A stretch of 64,000 bases of DNA from the NCBI RefSeq assembly GCF_009017415.1, contig NC_092404.1:1860001-1924000 (forward strand), read 5' to 3'. Both the position numbers and the translations under genes were made by a program. The notes under the pieces are model-generated. The model made no database searches. It saw only the letters and a list, made by a program, of their open reading frames with translations, and was not told the DNA's origin. Shown piece by piece: positions 1-11,142 of the stretch; positions within the stretch are counted from its first letter, which is position 1; each line of letters starts with the position of its first letter. This stretch comes from Aspergillus flavus. Its lineage: Eukaryota; Ascomycota; Eurotiomycetes; Eurotiales; Aspergillaceae.

Positions 1-838
1 TGATGGGTTGAGACGATGAGTAGGCATCTACGCCGAGATTGAATCATAGCAGTATGCACTTCGGCTCTTCCATGAATGAGTCTACACTATTCACCATTAG
101 ATACGTCAATGACCGCGCGGCTTTGTTAGGCATCAGACTTTTGTTCTGCATACAATGAATAGTCCTTCTATGCTGCTTTGGGTCTTTAGCAAGGAATTGG
201 GCCCTTCACTTCCTAAAAAGAGCCCAAGGTTACGATAGTTACATAAAATAGAACATGTAAATATCATATAGTGCGCTTACCCTACATCAGTCCCGGGGAA
301 GACTTGCCTACGCCGGCGTTAATGGGGGTTTGCCTACTTTGATTAGAGCCTAGGAAAGAACATGATCAACTGCTCTTTTCAAATTGAAGTTCAGCATACC
401 CGTTGGCAAAGTTACCAGTTGGCAGTTGTCTATTCCTGTGTTATAGGTCATGCAATATCATATCCATCCTTTCGCCCTTTGACCATGTCTAATACCCTTT
501 GTATGCATTCTAAATTGGAGATATGTGTTCAATGTCAAAGGCATTATAATCGTCAGCATTGAATTAGATTAACTGGCGCAGTGGCTTTTCATAAAGATAG
601 GTGGTAAACCAGGAATTGTCAGAGTAGATAAGATGAATTCAAGTCACGTCATAAAGTCTTCATGGTAAAGTCAACACTTGCCGCGCGCTCAGTTGATCGG
701 GGATGTGAAAGATGACTATTGCTATGTGAGTGCTTTACATTGTACTGGCTGCCTCAGAGCCTGCTCATATCCCCATTGATCAACGAAGTAATGAATGCAT
801 CTAAAACAGGTCCAAAGAATACATGATCGAGCAACAAG
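1..838. other. intergenic, left edge
   Basis: No convincing gene is seen. The only open frame of note (66 codons, 362-562, plus) has no recognisable motif and unremarkable composition, so it is taken as chance. The region presumably includes the promoter of the F-box gene that starts at 839. Confidence 0.6.
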
Positions 839-1849
839 ATGCCACTTATCAGCAAGACAAAGCGACACTTCCTTAGATCAGTCTGCCACTCACATATCCC
901 CACTGGCAAAAATGAACATACGCACCGCAGATTCGATCCTTACATTCTGAACCTACCAACCGAGCTCCTACTACTGATATTCTCTCTCCTCCCATTCCCA
1001 AGCCAAGTATGTTTCGCCCTAACCTGCAAGCACATGTATCAACTCTTCAGCTCAGTCCTCGACGACGAGAGACTTTGCTTCCCCAGAGTGTTCTCCAGCA
1101 AGAAGTTCGAGATACCCTCTAATGAACCGCATATTCCACGAAACCAGGTACTCACACTCCTCCAAAATACTCGCTGGGCATACTGCTCCGGACGTCTCAA
1201 ACTCCATCCTCGCTCCGAGTTCGGATTGTGGTTATTACCAAAGCCGAGTCTTCGAAAGTGCATGGATAATGCTGGAATTGAGCACCTATGCGGCTGCATT
1301 TCACTGACACCCCGCCATCAAATGCGACTAGAACGATGGCTGAAAACAGGATTCATTGATACTTCCAGTGACTTTTACGGAAACGCTAGAATATTCCAGC
1401 TGTCGCGCGATGAACGAGGCCGGCCTTATCTTCTTCATCAATGTTCTATGATGGATAATGCCGACGCGAACATTCAGCTCACAATGGCCCTTCTTATGGA
1501 TGACGACCTCTGTTTTATTGTCAACACGAGGTATGAGGTTCGCCTACGCAGACCCTCGCCACTGCCCGATTGGAGGGCTGAACCCTTCATTCGATGTAAC
1601 GGGGATGCTGTGTATATTTGTACCGACTGGACTTTGATTGAGATAATATGGTGTTGGGCAACAACGAATTGTTCTCTATGTGCGATGCGTGCTGAACAAA
1701 TCGTTCGTTTACATGGAAGACTGTCTACCGTTGTTCAAGGCGTTCGCAATCTTGGGAGAAGTTTTAGTGATCGTGCTGTGAGACGCTGGTTGTATCAGAG
1801 CTCTGTCACTTGGTCTGCTTTTCATCGTTGGTATACTGGCTTTAAGTAA
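839..1849 (+). CDS. F-box domain protein
   Basis: A single-exon gene of 336 codons. An F-box-like segment lies at about residues 37-72, with the typical LPTELLLLIFSLLP core followed by a CxLTCKHMYQLF helix. F-box proteins act as substrate adaptors of SCF ubiquitin ligases by binding Skp1 through this segment. The remaining 260 residues show no LRR or WD repeats, which is usual for the large, fast-evolving fungal F-box families. Several Trp and Cys residues near the C-terminus suggest a folded domain. The start is the first ATG of the frame and leaves about 40 residues before the F-box. The substrate cannot be inferred and there is no operon-like link to the next gene, which lies on the other strand. 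Confidence 0.75.
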   Translation: MPLISKTKRHFLRSVCHSHIPTGKNEHTHRRFDPYILNLPTELLLLIFSLLPFPSQVCFALTCKHMYQLFSSVLDDERLCFPRVFSSKKFEIPSNEPHIPRNQVLTLLQNTRWAYCSGRLKLHPRSEFGLWLLPKPSLRKCMDNAGIEHLCGCISLTPRHQMRLERWLKTGFIDTSSDFYGNARIFQLSRDERGRPYLLHQCSMMDNADANIQLTMALLMDDDLCFIVNTRYEVRLRRPSPLPDWRAEPFIRCNGDAVYICTDWTLIEIIWCWATTNCSLCAMRAEQIVRLHGRLSTVVQGVRNLGRSFSDRAVRRWLYQSSVTWSAFHRWYTGFK

Positions 1850-2102
1850 GTTACCTTGGTTTTGTGCATAGCACAATATCGTAGTCCGGAAAATGGAACC
1901 TTTTCGCGGTTTTTATTATTTAGGTAGAATGGATTATATGAGTCTGTATGTTTGATTTGTCGGAATATCTACGGTCATTCTGTCGCTGTACTATTCTTAC
2001 TAAAACAAATGGCTGTCCTTACCACAGTAGCCTAAGTCCATAACATAACATTACATTCATGATAACAAATCACACCCACAACCCTATAATACAATACAAA
2101 CC

Positions 2103-3360
2103 CTACCTCTTACTCGTCTGCACAAACTCCCTATCCACCCTAATCCCATTCAACGGAATCTCATCCCCACTCAACCTCCCACTCACCCTCGGTCCCAAAA
2201 CATTCGTATACGTCTTCGCATAATCCGGCCGAAAAGACGTATCCGAATGGCCCTGCTCCCCCGCCGAGTCCGTCTCATCCGGTAAATGGTAAAACGAATG
2301 CCGTTTCGGACGCTCCGAGTGTTGGATAATAGTGGCCGTGCTGTCTTCCGTTCGGGAGGGTCCGGTGGCGGGAATCGAGGTTTTGGACATTTGTCCTGTT
2401 GTGCTCTGGAAGAGGGCTGGGAGTCGGCCGTGGAGGCCTAGTTTGCGGGCCATGTAGCGGAGGGCGGGGCGGAGGGTTGGGAGACAGGCGGAGACTATGC
2501 CGGCGGACATTTCGATGGCGGTCCAGCCGACTGTTGGGGCGAGGGTGTAGGAGGAGTCGGTTGCGGTGTAGGTGAAGAGGACTGAGAAGCGGTAGGCGGA
2601 GGCGAAGACCACGCTGTGGGGGTTAGATTGACTATATTTAAAAAAGATAGATGATGGTGGAGGCTTACAAGAAGCCGAGGCTGAAGGCTATTGACACGGC
2701 TATTTTCTCGGAGAGGCGGAGTTGGAGCTTCCAGACTTGGGGGATTGGGAGGAGTAGGATAACGATGTCGGTGGCGATTGTTGAGACGGCGTTGGCGATC
2801 CATGTCCCGACTTGGTTGATGCATCGGCCGGGGATTTGGGGATACCATAGTTTCTCGACCGGTACGCAGATGAAGATGAAAAGGAATGTGATGCAGATGA
2901 CCCAGAGAATGACGAAGGTGCCGATGATGTATGCCCATGTCTTGAAGTAGGGAAAACGGAAGATGCGGTAGTACATGAGTAAAATGCTGAGCTTGGTCCA
3001 GACGAGGTTGAATACGTAAAGAATCTCGGCCACGACTAGGAACTTCGCGATCATGACGACGTTACTCGTTGGGATAGTGTCGGCATGAAGACCCATTCCT
3101 TCTTTTATCATGGCGTAAATAAATCCAACAACGACTAGGTTCCATAACTAAGGACAGTCAATAATGATGAGACAAAGATCTCATTCAGATCTGCTTATAC
3201 GCACCATGGAAAATATGATCATGTAGTCGTCCCACCATAGCTTTTGCTTCCTTTCATAACGTGCAAGCAGTCGGAGGCAAACCGTCACGAACGCCAGCAC
3301 CGTGACGGAGGCCGTGGTAGCTATCGACCATTGCTGTAGATCGCCCTGATCATTCTCCAT
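2103..3360 (-). CDS. fungal rhodopsin-domain integral membrane protein
   Basis: Three exons (3360-3205, 3147-2669, 2613-2103) with clean GT-AG introns give 381 aa. The first ATG-initiated helix (residues about 11-32) is followed by an RYERKQKLWWDDYMI segment. More hydrophobic helices follow, with a loop VPVEKLWYPQIPGRCINQVG and an ILLLPIPQVWKLQL segment. These are hallmarks of the fungal seven-helix family annotated as rhodopsin-domain or Pth11-like proteins without CFEM. The C-terminal 130 residues are hydrophilic and probably cytosolic. Members are usually poorly characterised plasma-membrane proteins; some are Pth11-type receptors and some sit in secondary-metabolite clusters. A retinal-binding role is not implied. 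An in-frame upstream TTG exists but ATG at 3360 is preferred. Confidence 0.8.
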
Positions 3361-4002
3361 GAGGTGCAACCCAATGCCATGGAGCCAGATGCCGCGCAAC
3401 CGAGTCGTGAAAAGCCTGGGAGGCAGTGTTTAGTTTAATATACGCGAACGAGCAAACCCCGGGAATCCCCCTTGCGTCGGATGTCGTAATGTTTATTCGC
3501 GGAAGCAAATCTTGTCCTCCGCACCGCATGAAACATGGCGTGTAAAGGTGGATCCCATGCATTTGTGGATCGACATGGGCTCGGGAGAGGTTCTAGAAAT
3601 CCTGGATTTGACACAGGGACAAGGACAAGAAACCTGGCGTGGAATCGGTAGCTTTAGGGTTTGTCATGTCACCGTTAGCCTACACCGGGTTGGGCAGCTG
3701 CTCCGCGACTCCACTTGCGTCCTCAGGCCAGTAACTGAACAGTCGGCGGGTCACGCATAATCCACGTGGTTCTGCCTAGCTGGAAAAAATCAGAAAATAC
3801 GAAAAGTTGGCAACTTCCACGACCGTCTCAAGACGTAAAAAGTACTACATCCCTCTTCAAAGTTCATCAAGAAGTGGCAAACACTTTACAGGCTAAATAT
3901 TTGAACACACCACTAGCTAATCATTGACGCTACCTAGCTCTTCTTTCATATATAAACATTTGTCAATCCGGTACCTATTCGCAAGACTTTCACAAGAACA
4001 CT
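3361..4002. other. intergenic
   Basis: A gap between two minus-strand genes. An 82-codon plus-strand frame (3512-3760) has no motif or codon pattern to support it. The region should include the promoter of the rhodopsin-domain gene and the 3' end of the hydrolase gene. Nothing else recognised. Confidence 0.5.
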
Positions 4003-5032
4003 TCATTGATACTTGGTGACCATTTCCAAGAGTGCCTCATTCACCTCCTTCGGATTGGTGGCGTTCAGATAGTGCGCACCGCCCTCAATCATGACCAATT
4101 TGGCCTCCGGGGAAGCAGTGAAAAGTTTGATTTGCTCCGCAGGAACGACGGTTCCAAATGGTGTATCCTCAGTGCCCTTATCTAGTGTTAACGCACAGAT
4201 CGCCCACTAGAGCCGATTGGAGATAAATCTGGCACTCACCTGTAGCCAATAAACAGGACATTTGATGTCCCTCAGTCGGAGCAACAGTCCGTCTCGCTCC
4301 AGGAGGCAATTGAGCGCCATGCGCACCTTCTTTCGTCCCTCATCACCCTTGTACACCTCTTTCAGGGTTTGGGTCCAGAAGGCAGATTTCTCCGCGGTGG
4401 CCGCAGCCCCGAAGCCAATGCCTCCTACCAGACCGCACCAAACATCATCGACAACAAAGTCAGGTGTGGCCAAAGGGCTCGTCCACTTGTCATAGAAGGC
4501 TGTCAAACTGGCTGCGGGGTCCCAGCATCCCTTGGACCGAGAATCAGCTGATTCGTAATCCATGGATGTTCCCAGGGGCATGAGACCGAGGATCTAGTAA
4601 CATGCGAGGTTAATCCTATTGGGCTTGGCAGGGACTAAATTCGGCTCTGCATTAGCTCGAACTTACCCTGTCTGGTGCGAGAAGTGCCATCCGGGTCACC
4701 ATCCATCCTCCCTGGCTTGTTCCCAGGGCGAATGCCTTCTGGATCCCAAAGTGATCCATCACCTGTAATGCCATGATGGCCGAATCCCAGTAGGTAAAAT
4801 GTTCGGAGGGACAACTGGTCGCGCCATGACCCAATGGCTCAATGGCCAGGAGGTTCATCGCGTCGGTCAGCTCCTTGTTATTGAATTGATCATGGTAGAG
4901 AGAGACGGTCATGCACATAGAATTGATCAGAACGCATGTCGGCTTGGAGGGATCGTAGTGGTCATTGGAGAGGGCATAACCGGCCTTGATACCGCCCAGG
5001 TGGGGAACTTGAATAGTTTGTGTCGCCGCCAT
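4003..5032 (-). CDS. alpha/beta hydrolase
   Basis: Three exons (5032-4667, 4593-4240, 4176-4003), all phase 0, give 297 aa. The alpha/beta-hydrolase triad is visible: nucleophile Ser106 in the elbow GTSQGG, acid Asp244 in LQGTEDTPFG and His275 in EGGAHYLN. The family fold includes esterases, lipases and C-C hydrolases; the substrate cannot be told from sequence. The third-exon acceptor was chosen at AAG/GGC because it joins LQ directly to GTEDTPFG as the family expects. A nearer TAG acceptor would insert about 10 unrelated residues. No signal peptide is seen, so a cytosolic enzyme is likely. It lies about 1 kb from the sugar cluster on the same strand as the dehydratase, but membership of that cluster is unproven. 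Confidence 0.8.
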
Positions 5033-6071
5033 GTCTGCGAATATTCGAATTAATAGTGTGAACTGAATTCAATGGTGTGTGATTTCAGCTCGTATTCCCA
5101 GGCGAGGCCAGACTCATATCATTCATAAACCGAAGGGGAGATTAAACATGCCACCTCGCTTCGGCACATAGCCCCTCAAGATTTTCCCCTCTGAAAAACA
5201 TAAATCTCAACAGAGTTCTCGTATTCGTCCACCTTTGGGGGTTTGATCACCAATTGACACGTCGGGGGTGTCGGCATTGGCTCCATTTCTGGTTCGATCA
5301 GCGCCGGCTCTTTGATCCGGGGACCGCCCTAAGCTTATAATTAAAAGGTCAAGCTGTCAACCGCGTCTGCTATTGCCGGACATTTTCCGAGACATCCCCG
5401 GCGGCTCCACTCGTCGGGACAACGGGAGGTCGTAAATCCGTCTGCTGAAGATTCTCCCTGCATAGAAACCATCTTCACTAGTAATCTACTGGTTTTCTCC
5501 GGGCCCACTTGTGATGTGTGAATTTCTCGAAGCGGCTGCAGATTTTCAAAGTGAGGCGGACGGAGTAGAGACCAAAGAATGTGAAAGATCAATCTTGCTC
5601 CTTTTTTCTGATTTAGGATCACTGGGTGAGAAGCACCATGTACGCTGTATTGCTGCGTGAAAAGCAATGGCGTGAATCGAGATACTGATTTAAAGTAGAG
5701 AACTAAGTGCCCAGGGTTGAAGATCTCTACCGGTGCAGAAAACGAATCATGCATGGACTTTTGTCAAACGCTTTTCCTCCACTCTATAGCAGGGGTGTTA
5801 ATATATTAAGATATATTATACCAAAGCCGCCCCAGATCGGCCAGCCCTCTGTTGGGTTCCTAGACCCATAATAACCAGGCTGTTGGGAAGTGGTCCTGCG
5901 CAGAATGCCATAGCGTATATTAAACGGACTTTACATATAAATAAAACCTCTCATCAATTCATTGCGGAGGAACTATAGCAAACATTCAAGATATGTATAG
6001 CTGACAAAAGATATAAACAATACGGTTACCTCCACTATACCAGAGACGGTGGATATAATAAATCGCACAGC
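5033..6071. other. intergenic
   Basis: About 1 kb with no supported gene. A 137-codon minus-strand frame (5341-5754) has mixed composition and no recognisable domain, so it is not called. AT-rich stretches occur near 5790-5820 and 5930-6030. Confidence 0.5.
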
Positions 6072-7282
6072 TTAAATATAGTCGTCTTCAGCAATAACAT
6101 CACCATCAAAAAAGGTGCTACCCAAGCCCTCATAATTTGGCCAAAAGCCCTCGCTGTCCCGACAATACCAGTCGACAGTCGCCCGTAGCGCCTCGTCAAA
6201 GTTTGTCCGTTGTGTTCATCCAAGTGCACGCAGCTTGGAATCGTCGGTCCAGTACATATCATCATTGACCGGGCGATCGGCAACAAACTCAATCCAGTTG
6301 TCCGACCCATAATGTCCCATCGGAATACAAGCATCGAAAGATTTTCTCTGCTACCTGTCAACCTGCAGGTGGTCGTTAGAGGAGATATTGTACGTCTCAC
6401 CATCGGTTCCCTTGTGGAAGATCACGTCAAGTGCCTCTGCAGCATCACCCGCCCATAAAAATGCGCGAGATGTGCGGCCGTCTCCATGGAACGGCATTCT
6501 TCTTCTCTGGTTCAAGAGGGTAATGAATCGAGGGATCAGCTCTAAGTCAGGTTCTGATTAAAGGGCAACTAATGATAGCGTCTAAGAATACGTACTCTCA
6601 GGATATTGACGTGGCCCGAACACATTATTACATCGCACAATAATGAGTGGTATGTGAAACGACTTTCGGTATGCTTGGATGATCATCTCAGTCGCGGCTT
6701 TGCTCGCTGAGTATGGATTTGTGGGATGCAGGCTTTGCTCCTCGGTGAAGGCAGTAGGGTTTTGAGCATCGTTCTCACCGTATACCTCATCAGTGGATAC
6801 GTGGATAAATCGTCTGATCGAGCCTTGCTCCCGAGCAACTTCTAGCAGCACCTGAGTGCCTATGACATTGATTTGTGTAAACGATAGAGAACCGTTGAGT
6901 GATGTATCAACATGCGACCTAGCAGCGAAATGGACAATAGAGTCAATGTGATAGTTGCGGAGCGCATTTTCTACATCTTTTGGAGTGCAAACGTTCCCTC
7001 TGACGAAATGAAAGTTCGAGAGTTGGGAAACAGCCTTGAACTTGTTTACTGAGGCGCAGTAGTCGAGATTATCGAAGCAGGTCACGGCGTAACGGTCGCC
7101 GTAGGTCTGCAACAGATGCCGGACGAACCAGCCGCCGCTGCACGCATGTCAGTCAAATTCCGAAGCTACCAGTTCGGTGTTGAAGGTGCTTGCTAGTCTC
7201 ACATGAAGCCGGCACCCCCGGTCACCAGGATACTCTTCGGCACCGGCACACCCTTGAGTTGCGTATGCTCCGAACGAATCAT
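6072..7282 (-). pseudogene. nucleotide-sugar (dTDP/UDP-glucose) 4,6-dehydratase, disrupted 3' part
   Basis: Three exons are clear: 7282-7203, 7137-6596, and 6541 onwards. They encode an extended SDR. The Rossmann motif GGAGFIGG is restored exactly by intron 1, and HFAARSHVD, the catalytic VSTDEVYG and YSASK follow. This is the RmlB/TGDS/RHM-N family, which converts NDP-glucose to NDP-4-keto-6-deoxyglucose. The frame hits TAG at 6351-6353 after SSNDHLQ. Homology then resumes in another frame (VAEKIFRC), shifts again near 6300-6305 (DNWIEFVADRPVNDD) and meets TGA at 6216-6218, where the family has Trp in LGW. It then runs on to a natural TAA at 6072-6074. Only about 270 of roughly 360 residues are readable. 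No GT-AG intron can remove these lesions. It heads the six-gene sugar cluster; whether the nucleotide was dTDP or UDP is not determinable. Confidence 0.85.
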
Positions 7283-8051
7283 GCCATCTGTAAGTGTATC
7301 AGAATAGGCATGCATATTGACGTGCTGAAGCTCAGCTCAAAACCACTTAATGCGAATACTCAATATCTAGCCCACAGTGAAATCCACTCTTTATCTAACC
7401 AGCACGCGGCTTATTTCTTAGCAACGGGCTTGGTGGTCTTGCGCCTTATCATCACTGAACGCTATCTTAGACCTTGGGTTAGTTCAAGAAGAGCTTATAC
7501 TCGCTCCATGCAATAGCACGGGCGCGTAAACAAAAGGCCATGGGTTGAAACAAGGTCGAAGTGTTTGCACGTACTAGGTTGTGCAGTAGATGTTCAAATC
7601 TGTATCACCCATTGTATAAGCCGTGACTGGATGTCTAGATCTTGCTGCTGTATTACCTGAGGGAGCCGCCGGCTTGAACACATATTCTGACATGTATCAG
7701 TCTTTGTCACTCATTGTTGACCGCGAAGTATTAGAGACAATCTGGTTCGAGACTCCGGTTTACTTCAAGACAGGTTGTACAGAACCAAGAGCCAGCCAGT
7801 CTATCTGGGGATTAGCGTTCAAATCATATCACGTATGATTTGTGCGGCATGTTCATCTAAGTTTGAGAGCACCATCTTTCTCGCGTGTTGTCGAGGACGC
7901 GTATGACCACAAGTGCCCAACCGGAGGATATTGAGCTGATGGAAAAACCAGCTTATAATTTCCCTTTACATTGCACTGAATTTCGGCCTCCGTTAGCGTA
8001 GCATAATGTCTGGATTGAGAGGCACACTAGCCATGCCGGACACGAGAAACC
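7283..8051. other. intergenic within the sugar cluster
   Basis: About 770 bp between the dehydratase start and the DUF3605 stop. A 71-codon plus frame at 7623-7838 and a 108-codon frame at 7190-7516 have no recognisable motif. I looked for a glycosyltransferase or nucleotidyltransferase remnant on both strands and saw none. Confidence 0.45.
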
Positions 8052-8799
8052 CTAATTGCTGTTCACTGAGATAGAATACGATTTGCACTCGATTTCAGCG
8101 GGGCCTTGCCCCGTCAGCTCTGTCACAAACTCATCATCTACATCCCTCAGAATAACATGAATATGCTCAAGAGCACGCACGCTCTGCCACTTTATTCTAT
8201 TCTTGAACCATTAGATGTTATTCCCTGCATGCGCTCAGCTCATGTGCATCCAAAACGTTCTGTCGATAAAATCCGCAACTAGCCGGCGGGATTCAGTAGT
8301 CGGGTCACCTTCTGCGTCTACAGGTATAGGCGTCTTCAGCCACACAACGAGGTGAACCATGCCCGATGGCATGGCGTAGGGCCAGTCGTTGCGTAGAATG
8401 CGATAATCAGACTGGTCGGCGAAGGGAACCGAGTAGTGGCGGTAGGGGATACGGATGTCGGCATGGTTGGCTTCCTTTCCCCAGTGTAACCGTGTCTTTA
8501 CGAGGAAGTTTGTCACTGAGCCGAATGTGGCCTGGATCTCTCGGGTCCAAAAGATGTAATCGGGGAGATAAGTAGGGGTACGCTTCAGCTGAGATGTATC
8601 GCCACCGGCTGACACTGTTAACGATATTCAAGCTTCATACCACACTTGAGAGAGTTTTCTGACCAATTATTTCTTGAATATCCTCCCAAGTATGCGGGAA
8701 AAAGTCTTCTTCGGTCGTGGTAAGGACCACCTTGTCTGCCTTACTGAGCTCGAACGGCGCATTGCGGATTAGCTCCTCTGTATTGATGATCCTGGACAT
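8052..8799 (-). pseudogene. DUF3605-family protein with two in-frame stops
   Basis: Two exons (8799-8664 and 8614-8052) would give about 232 aa. It resembles the fungal DUF3605 family, which includes proteins annotated as N-acetylglucosamine-induced protein 1. Visible family segments are FFPHTWEDIQEI, LPDYIFWTREIQATFGS, TNFLVKTRLHWG, a long YRHYSVPFADQSDYRIL stretch, WFKNRIKWQSVRALEHIHV and RDVDDEFVTE. The frame is interrupted by TGA at 8235-8237 and TAA at 8211-8213, both in the same reading frame, just before the conserved WFKN. The downstream 50 residues are still readable in the same frame up to TAG at 8052-8054. No acceptor site lies between the second stop and WFKN. A truncated 171-aa product is possible but would lose conserved residues. 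The biochemical function of the family is unknown to me. Confidence 0.75.
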
Positions 8800-9059
8800 T
8801 TTGGAAGGGTCGCAATGACAAAGTAACCAGGTAACGCCATGCTTCATGGTTCCCTATATAACCTTTCCTCAAAAATACTAGAGTTTGCGGCGTTCAGTGA
8901 CCAGATCCGGTTCTCTAGCTGGGACAGTAATGTGTAACCTTATGCGTATTGACGCAGCCGGTCCAGGATCACATTGCGATCAGACCTTCAAAGCCATGAT
9001 CTTCAATAAATATGTATAGGAGCCCCTGGATTGACTGCATGGAAGAAAACCGGTTTACT

Positions 9060-9536
9060 ATGGCGCCGATCCATCTCATCGCGACTCTTCGTCCCGCGGC
9101 GGGGAAAGAGCAACTTGTCAGTTTTGAATAATCAAGCCTTTATAATTTCTTTGTCCGTCGCCAAGTGCTAATGAAGGGTATCCATTTCTGTTTCTAGCTT
9201 CGAGAGGTTCTCCGTCAAACAGTCGACCGTGTTGCCGACATAGAAATCGGATGTCTTACTTTCCTTCTCACGGAGACACGTGGCGATGACGTCGTAGTCG
9301 TATTCAAAGTCATTGAACGGTGAGCCAATTACTCTGTAATCTTCATCTAAGTGAGTGTGACTATGGCCATTGCAGCTTATCCCTCGTATAGATGGCTAAA
9401 CCTTGAAGCACTAGAGCAGCACCACGGACGAGATTGGTTACAGCAAATGTATCAAACCTTCAAGGACAACGAGTTACTGGACGGAACAGAGCGGATCGAG
9501 CACCTGACCTTGATTGCTGGATTTGTCGCTCGTTAG
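9060..9536 (+). CDS. ABM-fold (antibiotic biosynthesis monooxygenase-like) small protein
   Basis: Three short exons (9060-9116, 9198-9319, 9392-9536) join to 107 aa. The product shows the ABM pattern: an N-terminal beta strand MAPIHLIATLRPAAGKEQ, a helix LREVLRQTVDRV, a strand GCLTFLLTET, a strand DDVVVVFKVIE, then WLNLEALEQHH and a C-terminal helix and strand. The ABM fold is a dimeric ferredoxin-like barrel found in cofactor-free monooxygenases, cyclases and many small stress proteins. The second intron uses TATAG at 9388-9391; other acceptors give a stop or a wrong frame. Unlike its neighbours it is fully open. It sits between the DUF3605 remnant and the MFS gene, 159 bp upstream of the latter on the same strand. 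Its reaction is unknown. Confidence 0.7.
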
Positions 9537-9695
9537 GTGGAGAACGACAGGGTAGTAGATTTTAACCTGTTCGGCATGTTACGTTAACGTGAGCTGGAAT
9601 GAAATCCCCAAGTAGGGAATCTATCTGTCTTCTTTTTGACAACTGCCTTAGCAATTGATCATTCTTCCATGTAATACCGTATAATTCGGTTCGAG

Positions 9696-11092
9696 ATGAC
9701 CTCTCATACGGAATGGCGGTCTTCGAGTGCCTTTGTCACCTTGGTTGTTTGTGTGGCTATCTTTACCGACAATTTTCTCTATGGACTGGTTGTCCCCGTG
9801 CTGCCCTTTGCCCTAAAGGTAAGAATAGGTTTGCCAGAGAATGATATTCAATTCTGGGCCTCGGCCTTTTTGGCTATCTATGGAGGCTCTATCTTTCTCG
9901 GGTCTTGTACGTGCCAACAACCCATCCTTAAAACCCTAAAACACTCTAACGTGAAATATCCCAATCCGCAGTACTCTTCGGCTGGATAGGAGACCACTCA
10001 ATGACAAGAAAAGGCCCATTCCTACTAGGTCTCATCGCTGTAGGCGGCGCCACTCTATTAACCGCCCTCACAACCTCTCTCCCTTTATTTCTTCTAGCCA
10101 GAGTACTCCAGGGACTCTCCACCTCCAGCGTCTTCACAATCGGTTACTGTCTCCTTCTCGACACAGTCGGAAGTGAACATATTGGGAGCGCCGTAGGCTT
10201 CACAAGCATGAGTCTGAGTCTCGGGCTCCTCGCCGGTCCTATTATAGGTGGTTTAATCTACGATTTAGCCAGCTATGTGGCTGTATTTGCCCCGGCATTC
10301 GCTCTTATAATTATCGAGATCATTCTCTGTGGACTTCTCCAACCCTTACCACCCAGGTGTAAACATGAACACCATCCATCGTCTGAACAGTCACCTCTTT
10401 TACACCATCGCACAGAAGGACAAGGACAATCTTCACCCCCAACCCTACTCATCCTCCTCCGCTCCCCCCGCTTCCTAATCGCCATGATAGGCATGTGCAT
10501 GCTAAACACCTTCATGACAGCCCTCGACGCCGTCCTCCCAATTTTCCTCCAGGATCTCTTCCACTACACATCCAGCCAAATAGCCATCGTCTTTCTCTCT
10601 AACTCCCTTCCTCTCATGATTCTTTCCCCCCTTGCCGGTTACTTCGTGGACCGAATCGGACCTTTCCGGCCGGCTATTTTGGGCTTTGTTCTCACCGCAC
10701 CGAGCTTGATGCTTCTCGGTTTGATTCACCAGAATACAATCTTTTCTTCGGTGCTGCTGCGTTTGTTTTTATTTTGGTTTGGGTGCGGCGTGTCATTGGC
10801 CATGCCTGCTCTCATGACAGAAATTAGTATGGCAACTGAGGCGGTTGAGAAGCGTCATCCGGGGGTTTTTGGTGCCAGGGGTGCATATTCGCAGGCGTAT
10901 GGGTTGAGTAATGCTGCTTTTGCGGCTGGGACTCTTGCGGGGCCGCTTTATGCGGGGTATATTCGGAAGTGGGCTGGTTGGGGGGCTATGACTGTTTCGA
11001 TGGGAGTTCTTAGTCTTGTCGCGGTTGGTTTGGTGGTTGGTTTTACGGGGAGACGGGGTGGTTGGAGTGGTTGTGGGAGGGAGGATGTTTGA
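9696..11092 (+). CDS. MFS transporter (DHA1-type)
   Basis: Two exons (9696-9906, 9972-11092) give 443 aa. The hydrophobic profile fits 12 transmembrane helices with a hydrophilic central loop rich in His, Ser and Gln (about residues 195-225). The cytoplasmic loop 2-3 motif GWIGDHSMTRKGP is the MFS motif A region. The GFTSMSLSLGLLAGPIIGG stretch is the antiporter motif C typical of drug:proton antiporters of the DHA1 / vesicular amine transporter group. The gene is intact while most cluster neighbours are broken. Likely role: proton-driven export of the cluster product or uptake of a related compound at the plasma membrane; the substrate is not inferable. GC-rich, G-heavy codons appear in its last 250 bp. 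Confidence 0.85.
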
Positions 11093-11142
11093 GGATAACT
11101 TGTACTAGTGGTTATATAATTTGTCGAATAGGAATGCTACTT